The notes under the pieces: model-generated
What the model was told of the DNA's origin: nothing
Seen by the model: only the letters and a program-made list of their open reading frames with translations
The model's database searches: none
Part shown: positions 35,498 to 42,964 of the stretch, piece by piece
How the letters are laid out: each line of letters starts with the position of its first letter
How positions within the stretch are numbered: the stretch's first letter is position 1
Source: Methanomassiliicoccus sp.
Lineage (GTDB): Archaea > Thermoplasmatota > Thermoplasmata > Methanomassiliicoccales > Methanomassiliicoccaceae
Length of the DNA stretch: 64,000 nt
Assembly: GCA_033485155.1 (NCBI GenBank)
Contig: JAWQJJ010000003.1
Location: 124,001-188,000, forward strand
Direction of reading: 5' to 3'
Position numbers and translations under genes: made by a program

Positions 35498-36016
35498 TTA
35501 GGACACCAACTCGGCACCCTTCTCGATGTCGAGGTAGCAGGGGGAGGGGAGCTTCATGGACGCCTTCCACATGGCCTCCTTGGCCACGTTGAACGCCTGC
35601 TGGGTGACTCGGATGGTCATGACGGTGGTGCCGCCCTGGACCCGGGCGGCGGTGCCGACAGCCTTACCGAAGGCCGCCCTCATCCCACCGGACACACGGT
35701 CCGCACCGGCGCCGGTCGCCATCTTGTGCTCCCGGAGCACGATGTGCGGATAGAGCCTGATCTTGAGGTGGAAGGACGCCGTGGTGGTGCCCTTAGACAG
35801 GGCACGGTTGGCCGCGATACGGGCCGCCTCAAGAGAAGTATGCCTTACCTGGCAGGGCTCCTTGAACTTGAGATTCATGACGATGGGGAAGTCCCCGTTG
35901 GTGGTGCCAAGATCGAAGGTGTTGATGCGTGGGGCTGGTACTCCGCCCATATACTCCCTGCGAGTGTAGGCCTGGCCCCTTATCTGACGGTACATTCTTC
36001 CGGGCTTGCGCGACAT
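35498..36016 (-). CDS. rpl10e: Large-subunit ribosomal protein L10e (uL16)
   Basis: A 172-residue protein starting MSRKPGRMYRQIRGQAYTRR and continuing with the INTFDLGTTNGDFP core and LRLYPHIVLREHKMATGAGADRV-like segments. The length and motifs are those of archaeal L10e, which helps bind tRNA in the 50S subunit. An AGGTGA SD lies 7 bases before the ATG. dph2 follows on the same strand with no room for another promoter, so the two genes are likely co-transcribed. Confidence 0.96.
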   Translation of the reverse strand: MSRKPGRMYRQIRGQAYTRREYMGGVPAPRINTFDLGTTNGDFPIVMNLKFKEPCQVRHTSLEAARIAANRALSKGTTTASFHLKIRLYPHIVLREHKMATGAGADRVSGGMRAAFGKAVGTAARVQGGTTVMTIRVTQQAFNVAKEAMWKASMKLPSPCYLDIEKGAELVS

Positions 36017-36066
36017 AAAGGTTCACCTGTGAGATACGATTTGAAGGTTGGGTTCATTATTGTTTT

Positions 36067-36079
36067 TGTATTTATAACT
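36067..36079 (-). promoter_or_regulatory. Promoter of rpl10e-dph2
   Basis: The minus strand reads GTTATAAATACAA, centred about 57 bases before the rpl10e ATG. The leader would hold the AGGTGA ribosome-binding site. Confidence 0.5.
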
Positions 36080-36124
36080 GGTGGCCCACCCCAGGCCACC
36101 AGGAAGAAAAAGGAAACCTTCTGG

Positions 36125-36478
36125 CTAACTCTTGGTGATCATTGGCTTCTCGCTGACGAGGGACAAATCCTCGACCTTTCCGTCGATCAGCTCGAGCTTG
36201 ACCCTGACCTCGCCTCTTTCCATAAATATCGACGCCTTGCGCAGCATGGACTGATAAACGGCGATGCGCTTACCGGACGCGGACAGCTTCATGTCCGCGC
36301 ACCGGAGCAGGCCAAGGTTCTCGAGCATCCGGATCCTATTATAGCAAGCGGAGATCGGAATCCCCAGGTTCTCGCTCATATCCGACGCCGTCCTCGGCTT
36401 ATCGATCGACCAGACCAGAATTCGCGCCGCATACTCGTCGTTCATCACACCTGAAGCTGTGAGTGCATCCATTTCCAT
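36125..36478 (-). CDS. Winged-helix (ArsR-like) transcription regulator
   Basis: A 117-residue protein with one winged-helix domain at 10-75: helices around DEYAARILVWSI and PRTASDMSENLGIPISACYNRIRMLENLG (the second holds the recognition helix), then the wing. A beta-rich tail of 40 residues may bind a ligand or dimerise. The target is unknown. The nearest divergent gene is the CMD-family protein 86 bases away, a possible target. Confidence 0.78.
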   Translation of the reverse strand: MEMDALTASGVMNDEYAARILVWSIDKPRTASDMSENLGIPISACYNRIRMLENLGLLRCADMKLSASGKRIAVYQSMLRKASIFMERGEVRVKLELIDGKVEDLSLVSEKPMITKS

Positions 36479-36605
36479 CCCTGGTGCGCCGAATCGCTAT
36501 CTAACGATATAATTCATTGCATTGTTATCTATCGCGATTCTTGTAATTCTTGAACAATGAAAAATGGGATGTTCGCTCTTTATTTCGAACAACCATATCG
36601 CCCTC

Positions 36606-36986
36606 ATGTCAGGGCCGGAGGGATGCAGTCCAGAGGTCGAAGCGGAGATAAAAAGGCGGTTGAAGAGGATGGCTGAGGTATATGGAGAGGTGCCGCTGGT
36701 GTCGGAGGTTCTCGCGGCAAGCCCGGACCTGTTCCTGCCGTTCACCGACCTATCTAAAAGGCTCCTGCTGGAACCACAGTACCTGAGCTCCAAGGAGATG
36801 GAGATCGCCGCGGTGGCGGCAAGCGTGGCCCTAGGAAGCGAGTTCTGCCTGAACGTCCACCTTCCCCGAGCCCTGAAGACAGGCGCCACTAGGGAGGAGC
36901 TCATCGAGGTCATCATGATCGCCTCCTTCATGTCCATGACCAAGGCGCAGTCGGTGGCGTTCAGGAAGCTCGACGAACAGAGCTAA
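36606..36986 (+). CDS. Carboxymuconolactone decarboxylase (AhpD-like) family protein
   Basis: A 126-residue all-helical protein of the CMD/AhpD fold, with KEMEIAAVAASVALGSEFCLNVHLPRALKTGATREELIEVIM as its core. In peroxidase-type members this site holds C-x-x-C and a His; here the first Cys is Ser (GSEFCLNVH) and one Cys and the His remain. The ATG at 36606 has a TTTATTT box about 25 bases before it; an upstream ATG at 36564 is possible. It is divergent from the winged-helix regulator and may answer to it. Confidence 0.75.
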   Translation: MSGPEGCSPEVEAEIKRRLKRMAEVYGEVPLVSEVLAASPDLFLPFTDLSKRLLLEPQYLSSKEMEIAAVAASVALGSEFCLNVHLPRALKTGATREELIEVIMIASFMSMTKAQSVAFRKLDEQS

Positions 36987-37041
36987 AAGCCGGCACGGGC
37001 AAGCGAGGTTTTTTCTACCCCCTGCTCGAAAACCTGCATCG

Positions 37042-37395
37042 ATGGGACCGGTGGACATCCAACGGATGATCAGGTCGAGGGTGGCGATGCTCACCAACGC
37101 CAATCCCGATCTGTCGATAGAGGACGACCTCATAGACGGGGTTTGGGGACTGCTGACGCTTAGGGAACGAGGACATCTGGTGGGCTTCGAGTTCCTGGAG
37201 ACCGAGGAGAGCTGGAGGAGGCCGGATGCTGTGATTCAGTATTTCGAGGCCTCTGACGACGGTTACTACGTCGGCGTAGTGGTGCCTGAAGATGATTACG
37301 ACGAGATCACCGAGCGAGTTTACACCATGGGCGAGCTTCCAGTGATGATCTTAACCTACGAGGGCCTGGGAGTCGCTCCGATGCAGCTCGGCTGA
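37042..37395 (+). CDS. Unknown 117-residue soluble protein
   Basis: No family recognised. Secondary structure alternates helix and strand: a helical start (IQRMIRSRVAML), an acidic middle with EDDLIDGVWGLLTLRERGHL, and a C-terminal part with a Tyr-rich strand (DDGYYVGVVVPEDDYDEITERVY). There is no signal peptide or membrane segment. The stop is 145 bases before the RNase P gene. Confidence 0.6.
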   Translation: MGPVDIQRMIRSRVAMLTNANPDLSIEDDLIDGVWGLLTLRERGHLVGFEFLETEESWRRPDAVIQYFEASDDGYYVGVVVPEDDYDEITERVYTMGELPVMILTYEGLGVAPMQLG

Positions 37396-37540
37396 GGGCC
37401 GACCTCGATGTCGATGCTCAGGCATCGGTCTAAGGCAACCTCTATGGCCCGATGATGGGCGAAGACTACCAGCTTCCTCAAGGGGGCGAAACCTATTTCA
37501 TGGCCATCCCCCTCTCCTGCTCTGTCGGCAAGGTCGGTCA

Positions 37541-38119
37541 ATGGTCAAGAAGAGGATATCTAACAGGGAGGCCAGGGGCATAGCCCGGCGCCGGATGGCC
37601 CGGCTCATGGACCTTGCTGCCCTTGAGGCCAAGGAAGGTCATCAGGAGCGCAGCCGGAGGTATGTTTCCCTGGCCTGCTCCATAGGCATGCGGACCAACA
37701 CCCGCATGCTCAAGGAACGACTGTACTGCCATGAGTGCATGATCGCCCTGGTGCCCGGACACAACTGCCGGGTCCGCTTGCGATCGTGCCGGATCAGCGT
37801 GCATTGCCTGGCCTGTGGCTATGTCCGACGGGTGCCGTACCTGAGCGAGAAGAGAGGTGTCGAGCGTGCCAACGAAGAAGACGAAGAAAGAACTGGTAAA
37901 GATGGGGTCGGAGATCGATCCGACGGTACACGTGGGAAAGGAGGGCCTCACCGAGGGAATAGTGGAGGAGGTCAAGGTCCAGCTGAAAAGGGCCAAACTG
38001 ATCAAGGTCAGGGTCCTTCCCGCGGCAGACCAGAACAAGGACGAGGTGGCCGAGGAGCTAGCGGCGAGAACAGGGGCCAAGGTCGTGGAGACCAGGGGTT
38101 TCACCGTCCTGCTCAGTGA
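37541..38119 (+). CDS. rnp4: RNase P protein subunit 4 (Rpr2/RNP4), with long overlapping tail
   Basis: Residues 1-100 match archaeal Rpr2/Rpp21: a basic helical start (ISNREARGIARRRMARLM) then a zinc ribbon with Cys63, Cys66, Cys89 and Cys92 (LYCHECM and HCLACGYVRR). With RNP1-3 and L7Ae it helps RNase P cut tRNA leaders. The family normally ends soon after the ribbon, but here no stop appears until 38119, so 90 more residues rich in Gly, Arg and Gln run over the next gene in another frame. That tail may be a real overprinted RGG-like extension or a chance open frame or sequencing error. Confidence 0.85.
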   Translation: MVKKRISNREARGIARRRMARLMDLAALEAKEGHQERSRRYVSLACSIGMRTNTRMLKERLYCHECMIALVPGHNCRVRLRSCRISVHCLACGYVRRVPYLSEKRGVERANEEDEERTGKDGVGDRSDGTRGKGGPHRGNSGGGQGPAEKGQTDQGQGPSRGRPEQGRGGRGASGENRGQGRGDQGFHRPAQ

Positions 38120-38150
38120 GGCAAGTCTTTTTGATGACAAAGCGCATTGA
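37866..38150 (+). CDS. CRM-domain (YhbY-like) RNA-binding protein
   Basis: A 94-residue protein with a CRM fold: LVKMGSEIDPTVHVGKEGL and the C-terminal strand KVVETRGFTVLLSEAS match the YhbY/CRM family, including the GxxG-like KEGL loop. Bacterial YhbY binds ribosome precursors. The GTG at 37866 has GAGGTG 6 bases before it and is preferred over the GTG at 37857. It is read in a different frame from rnp4, with which it overlaps by 254 bases. Confidence 0.85.
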   Translation: MPTKKTKKELVKMGSEIDPTVHVGKEGLTEGIVEEVKVQLKRAKLIKVRVLPAADQNKDEVAEELAARTGAKVVETRGFTVLLSEASLFDDKAH

Positions 38151-38170
38151 CGCCATAAAGATGACTGGCC

Positions 38171-39433
38171 ATGCTAGATATCGATCTCATTCGCAATGAC
38201 CCGGAAAGGGTGCGCGCGTCCCTGCGGAACCGTAACTATTCAGAGCAGCTTTTGGACGAATTCCTGCGCATCGACGGGGAATGGCGAAAGCTCATTGACG
38301 AAGGCAACCGCCTGAAGTACGAGCGGAACCGGGCCTCCGAGGCGGTGCCCAAGTTAAAGGGGGAGGAGAAGCAGAAGATCATCGCCGAGATGCGCCAGGT
38401 ATCGGAGAGGATCAAACAGATCGACGCTTCCGTGCTGGAACTGGAAGCCGCACGGGCGGAGGTCGTTCTGAACATTCCCAACGTCCCTGACGTCACCGTG
38501 CCGGTGGGTAAGGACTCCGCCGACAATGTGATCATGAGGACCTGGGGAAGGGACCGCAACTTCGACTTCACCCCCAAGAAGCACTTCGAGCTCGGGGAGG
38601 AGCTGGACATTATCGATTTCGTCCGAGGCGCTAAGATTACCGGCAGCGGGTTCTTCGTTCTCAAGGGGGACGGCGCTAGGTTGGACCGTGCGCTCACCCA
38701 GTTCATGCTGGACCTCCACCACGGGCAGGGCTATACCGAGATCTTCCCGCCCGCCATCGTCAACAAGGGTGCGGTCATCGGTACAGGCCAATACCCCAAG
38801 ATGAAGGAGGACATGTATTGGTGTGAACGTGACGACCTGTGGCTGAACCCCACCGCCGAGGTGCCGGTCACCAATCTGCACCAGGACGAGATCTTCGAGA
38901 AGAACCAGTTGCCCATCGCATACACTGCCTACCTGCCTTCGTTCCGCCGAGAGGCGGGCAGGAACGCCGATACCCGGGGCATCATCCGTGTTCACCAGTT
39001 CAACAAGGTCGAGCTGGTCAAGTTCGTGTTCCCGGAGACCTCGTTCCAGGACCTTGAAGTCCTGAGGAACGACGCTGAGGCGGTGCTGCAGGGCCTGGAG
39101 CTACCGTACCGCGTCCTGCTGCTGTGCACTGGAGACATGGGCTTCGCCAGCGCCAAGACATACGACCTGGAGGCGTACGCACCCGGTCAGGGGCAGTGGC
39201 TGGAGGTGTCCTCGTGCTCCTGCTTCACCGACTTCCAGGCTCGGCGGGCCCGCATTAAGTATCGGCCGGAACCGCATTTGAAGAGCGAGTTTGTGCACAC
39301 CCTGAACGGTTCGGGGGTGGCACTCCCGAGGACTATGGTGGCGGTCATGGAGAATTATCAGAACAAGGACGGCACCATTACTATCCCCAAGGTCCTGCGC
39401 CCATATATGCAGGGGCAGGAACTGATCGAGTAG
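38171..39433 (+). CDS. serS: Seryl-tRNA synthetase, canonical type
   Basis: A 420-residue class II synthetase. The first 100 residues are the long coiled-coil arm that touches the extra arm of tRNA-Ser. The core has TAEVPVTNLHQDEI, the motif 2 loop FRREAGRNADTRGIIRVHQFNK-type, and motif 3 in GSGVALPRTMVAVMEN. It is the common SerRS, not the rare form with an N-terminal zinc-binding domain found in some methanogens. It follows the CRM gene by 20 bases. Confidence 0.96.
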   Translation: MLDIDLIRNDPERVRASLRNRNYSEQLLDEFLRIDGEWRKLIDEGNRLKYERNRASEAVPKLKGEEKQKIIAEMRQVSERIKQIDASVLELEAARAEVVLNIPNVPDVTVPVGKDSADNVIMRTWGRDRNFDFTPKKHFELGEELDIIDFVRGAKITGSGFFVLKGDGARLDRALTQFMLDLHHGQGYTEIFPPAIVNKGAVIGTGQYPKMKEDMYWCERDDLWLNPTAEVPVTNLHQDEIFEKNQLPIAYTAYLPSFRREAGRNADTRGIIRVHQFNKVELVKFVFPETSFQDLEVLRNDAEAVLQGLELPYRVLLLCTGDMGFASAKTYDLEAYAPGQGQWLEVSSCSCFTDFQARRARIKYRPEPHLKSEFVHTLNGSGVALPRTMVAVMENYQNKDGTITIPKVLRPYMQGQELIE

Positions 39434-39446
39434 ATGCCTTTGTATT

Positions 39447-39480
39447 GGCGGGCCATCACCCGCCTGCTTTTTCATTTTCC
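39447..39480 (+). terminator. Terminator after serS
   Basis: A perfect 6-bp stem GGCGGG/CCCGCC with a 6-base loop lies 13 bases after the serS stop and is followed by TGCTTTTTCATTTT, the arrangement of a hairpin plus T-run terminator. Confidence 0.65.
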
Positions 39481-39544
39481 CTTAGCCGACTATCCCGGCC
39501 ATACTCATTAAATAAGCTCCTATCGTTCCGCAAGGGGACGCATT

Positions 39545-40813
39545 ATGGACGGCATGTCGATGGGGACGGTCCTGCTGCAGATCCTTGTGCTGTTCGCTCT
39601 GGCCAAGGTCGGCGGGCTAATATGTGAGAGGTTCGGGATCTCCTCGGTCATCGGCGAGATAGCGGCGGGGATCATCGTGGCAAATACCGTCCTGTTCCAA
39701 TGGTTGAGTTTGGACCTAGATATGTCCCTGTTCGAGATCCTCAGCGAACTGGGAGTCATCTTCCTGCTGTTCGCGGTGGGCCTGGAAACGCCGTTCTCGG
39801 AGCTTCGGAAGGTCGGGCGGACAGCCACCTTGGTCGCCGTTCTGGGCGTGATAATACCATTCTTCGCCGGTTTCGCCCTGATCCTCGGCCTCGGTCATCT
39901 GCAAACCGAGGCCATGTTCATCGGCGCGGCCATGGTCGCCACGAGCGTCGGCATCACCGCCCGGGTGATCAAGGATATGGACCTCACCCGCTCCATCGAG
40001 TCCCGCGTGATCATTGGAGCGGCAGTCATAGACGATGTTCTGGGCATGATCGTCCTGGCCATCGTCGTAGGCATCGCCAACGGGGGTTCCAACGGCATAT
40101 TGGACATCGTATTGGTGTCGGCCACGGGAATCGCCTTCGTCCTGCTGGTGATCTTCTTCGGCTCCATAGTGCTGCCCAATGCCAGGAAGCGTGTCAACGG
40201 CAAGAGTGTCCCGGTGACAGACGACAGCACGGTGTGCGTCAAGAAGCGGAAGTTTACCATTACCGCCCTGCCCCTGGCCATCATTATTTGTCTCGTATTG
40301 TCCTATGCCGCTTCCCTTGTCGGCCTGGCTGCCATCATCGGCGCGTTCCTGGCGGGCATGGCCTTCGCCGAGTTCAAGGACAAGTGGCCGTGCGACGAGG
40401 ACTTCAAGCCCATCAATGCCTTCCTGGTCCCATTCTTCTTCCTCTTCGTCGGCATGTCGGTGAGCCTATCCTCCTTCAGCGATGTTCTTCTGATCGCGGT
40501 GGCCATCACCCTGCTGGCGATCGTCACCAAGTACATCGGCTGTAGTCTCGGCTCGTTAAAGCTGGGCCGGGGATCAGCCAACATCATCGGCGTGGGCATG
40601 GTCCCCCGGGGAGAGGTGGGCATAATCGTGGCGACCATCGGACTGGGCATGGGTGTCGTAAGCCAGAACCTGTTCTCCGTCGTGGTGTTCATGTCCATGG
40701 CCACAACCATCGTCGCACCCTTCCTCCTCACCTGGGCGTTCCGCAGGAAGTACGGGGAGTGCCCGAACGGTGAGCCCGCCGAGGTAGAGCGGGTCGGGGC
40801 CCAGCACCAATGA
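39545..40813 (+). CDS. Kef-type cation:proton antiporter
   Basis: A 422-residue membrane protein of the CPA2 group with about 12 hydrophobic segments. Typical features are FGISSVIGEIAAGIIVANT, LSELGVIFLLFAVGLET, the GAAVIDDVLGMIVLAIV segment with the acidic transport site in a discontinuous helix, and FLAGMAFAEFKDK. No C-terminal RCK/TrkA-N regulatory domain follows. It should exchange Na+ or K+ for H+. Confidence 0.9.
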   Translation: MDGMSMGTVLLQILVLFALAKVGGLICERFGISSVIGEIAAGIIVANTVLFQWLSLDLDMSLFEILSELGVIFLLFAVGLETPFSELRKVGRTATLVAVLGVIIPFFAGFALILGLGHLQTEAMFIGAAMVATSVGITARVIKDMDLTRSIESRVIIGAAVIDDVLGMIVLAIVVGIANGGSNGILDIVLVSATGIAFVLLVIFFGSIVLPNARKRVNGKSVPVTDDSTVCVKKRKFTITALPLAIIICLVLSYAASLVGLAAIIGAFLAGMAFAEFKDKWPCDEDFKPINAFLVPFFFLFVGMSVSLSSFSDVLLIAVAITLLAIVTKYIGCSLGSLKLGRGSANIIGVGMVPRGEVGIIVATIGLGMGVVSQNLFSVVVFMSMATTIVAPFLLTWAFRRKYGECPNGEPAEVERVGAQHQ

Positions 40814-40852
40814 AGGAGGAGAGCGCCTCGCCCTGGCCCAAGTGCCATTTAC

Positions 40853-42190
40853 CTAGCTCAGGATGACCTTGTGTCCCTCGGTCTGGAACACCTCTTGGAC
40901 CCTGGTGATTATCTGGGAGCGCACGGTGGGGTCCTTCTCCACGTCCTTGGTGTAGACGATGATGTCATAAAGGATGTTGGGACCCTGGATCTCCTCAGCC
41001 CGGATGGTGGGCTTGGGCTCCTTGACTATGCCTTCGATGTCGGAGATCGCCTCCTTGATGAAGCTCTCCACCTTCTCATGGGGAACCTCGAAGGACACCC
41101 TGATGGGCACGTTAATAGCATGGTTCGGCGCCCTCGAGTAGTTGTAGATCCTTCCCTGCAGGATCTCGTTGTTGGGCACGTCCACTATCTCCCCGTCCAT
41201 CGTCTTGACCTTGGTGAAGACGAGACCTTTCTCGATGACGTCACACATCATCCCCTCGACGATGCGGATGCGGTCGCCGACCTCGAACGGACTGGTATCC
41301 ATCAAGGCGATGCCGGACACGACATTCTGTATCGTAGAGTAGGAAAGGGCGATCCCCAGGCAGATGAATATGAGGGTGACCACTACCAGGAGGACCCCCA
41401 CGGTCTCCATCCCGAGGATCAGAAAGATGTTGAAGAGAACGATGAGGAAGCCGATGATGATGAGTGAGTACCGAATCGCCGAGCTCATGAGATCGACGAC
41501 GTGGGGATTGAACTTCTTGGAGCGGAACTTGACGTCCTCGAGGATCGTCTCCTCGACCTTGATGGCCAGATAGATGCCGACGATTATGGCTACGGTGACG
41601 ATGATGTTGGACTCGTTAGCGCTGAGGAACTGAGCAAGGTCGCTGAACAGCTTGTCCAGACTCATGAACATGGATATGGCGATCAGAAGGACCAGGACGA
41701 TCGAGCCAATGTATATGATGTAGCTGAGAAGAAGGGTAGTGAACTCCATGGCCGAGGGCATGGCCTTGTGGCTCCCGGCGTTGGCCCGGCTGCGGCGAGC
41801 AATCCGGCTGAGCACCAACACCAAGAGCTGGGCTACGAGGAAGATGATGACAATAGCGAAGGCCTTGAAGACATTGGTGGTGATGCCGGGCCAGTCGGGG
41901 TTCTCCGTCCATTTAAGCACCAGGGAGACGACGGCATATGTGGAGATGGCCAGCAAAGATATGATAAAGATAAGGGCCATCCGCCGGGAGGAGTCCAGGA
42001 CTTCAGAGTCAAAGTATCGGCCCTCGTGAGCCTTCCAAATCTCGAAATGCTTGCTTAGGTACGACCACAGGTACAGCGACAGGGTGATCACTCCGATCAG
42101 AGCCAGGATGGGCCACCCGTAGCTGTTCATCCACTGCACATCCCCTACTTCCCCTACCTCGAACGGCAGGAAGGCTGGCGCAAGGACCAT
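40853..42190 (-). CDS. Mechanosensitive channel, MscS family
   Basis: A 445-residue channel. About five or six membrane segments come first, two of them at the N-terminus and longer than in E. coli MscS. The pore-lining and beta domain follow with LGIALSYSTIQNVVSGIALM, SPFEVGDRIRI and VDVPNNEILQGRIYNYSR, and the cytoplasmic cage at the end. It opens under membrane tension to release solutes in osmotic downshock. A TATA box 23 bases before the ATG points to a leaderless mRNA. It converges with the antiporter gene 39 bases away. Confidence 0.92.
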   Translation of the reverse strand: MVLAPAFLPFEVGEVGDVQWMNSYGWPILALIGVITLSLYLWSYLSKHFEIWKAHEGRYFDSEVLDSSRRMALIFIISLLAISTYAVVSLVLKWTENPDWPGITTNVFKAFAIVIIFLVAQLLVLVLSRIARRSRANAGSHKAMPSAMEFTTLLLSYIIYIGSIVLVLLIAISMFMSLDKLFSDLAQFLSANESNIIVTVAIIVGIYLAIKVEETILEDVKFRSKKFNPHVVDLMSSAIRYSLIIIGFLIVLFNIFLILGMETVGVLLVVVTLIFICLGIALSYSTIQNVVSGIALMDTSPFEVGDRIRIVEGMMCDVIEKGLVFTKVKTMDGEIVDVPNNEILQGRIYNYSRAPNHAINVPIRVSFEVPHEKVESFIKEAISDIEGIVKEPKPTIRAEEIQGPNILYDIIVYTKDVEKDPTVRSQIITRVQEVFQTEGHKVILS

Positions 42191-42204
42191 GAGCCCGCAT
42201 ATCC

Positions 42205-42218
42205 ACAGGTAATATTAA
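42205..42218 (-). promoter_or_regulatory. TATA box of the MscS gene
   Basis: The minus strand reads CATTAATATTACCT, centred about 22 bases before the ATG at 42190, which suggests transcription starts at the start codon. Confidence 0.5.
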
Positions 42219-42491
42219 TGAACTTTCGTTCAGTCGTCAATTATTCTGGACGCGGGCATTGGTGCTTGGATCGTGGAGGATCGGCCCGCTCTCCAAGTTA
42301 TTGTATGCCGTCCAGATGCGAGCATGTTGGGAGGGTTTAGGGCCCCATTGGTCGTCCTTTCTCTTTTTTCACCAGAAGCTCAAATCGTTCCTTGTCATCA
42401 TTCGAGCGAATCCCGTGACGCCCGATGCCACCAAGATCGAAAACATGATCTAACACCTATCGTTGAAAAGATGACCCATAAATAAATAGAA

Positions 42492-42501
42492 TAATATATA
42501 T
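42492..42501 (+). promoter_or_regulatory. TATA box ahead of the RNA candidate
   Basis: TAATATATAT stands in a 60-base A/T-rich island. The expected start about 25 bases downstream is near 42523, where the first base of a predicted closing stem lies. A second A/T core (CTAAATATA) follows at 42512-42520. Confidence 0.45.
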
Positions 42502-42522
42502 ACAAGCTACTCTAAATATAAT

Positions 42523-42614
42523 GGTCGCCGGTCCTCGGTGCAACATGGCTGAGCACCAAAGAGCATCCCATCCCTGGTGACAGAATTATCATCGAGCTCC
42601 CTGTGGCCGGCACC
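42523..42614 (+). ncRNA. Structured RNA candidate, three-way junction
   Basis: No protein frame fits this 92-base segment. By eye it folds as an outer stem, 42523-42531 with 42607-42614 (8 bp, one bulged C). Inside it are hairpin 1, GGTGC 42537-42541 with GCACC 42553-42557, and hairpin 2, GAGC 42561-42564 with GCTC 42596-42599. Hairpin 2 is topped by GGTGA 42576-42580 paired to TCATC 42589-42593 with one G-U pair. The start coincides with the transcription start expected from the TATA box. It is not a tRNA or a known RNA I recognise. Chance pairing is possible. Confidence 0.3.
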
Positions 42615-42964
42615 CTTCTATGATACTTCTCGGGCTGAACCCATCTTCATCAGCCTCGAAGTAAAGCGTTACAAACATGAACGCATATCCGCCGATCTGG
42701 CCATATAGAAAAACGTTAAATGCAATGGATCTGAATTAACCTGGCCTCTCTGTGCAGCCCGAATGCATTAGTACTTCTATCCCAGAGCGTAAACCTTCCA
42801 TTGCTGAACGGAGAGGCATCCCCGTTATCGACCGTGTTCCTTTTTCATCCTTTCATCATTTATACGGCCTCATTTTATTTCCTGGCCGAGAGATACATTC
42901 TGCTCAGAGCATACGTCCATCCAGGCCGTCCCGTCATGGTGATTGCGTGCTGGCTCTCCGCGCC
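42615..42964. other. Long intergenic region, no gene seen
   Basis: Together with 42191-42522 this makes a 770-base gap between the MscS promoter and the end of the surface-protein gene, very long for this genome. The frames here lack SD motifs and protein-like composition. Apart from the RNA candidate and the TATA boxes, I see only A/T-rich islands. Confidence 0.4.
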
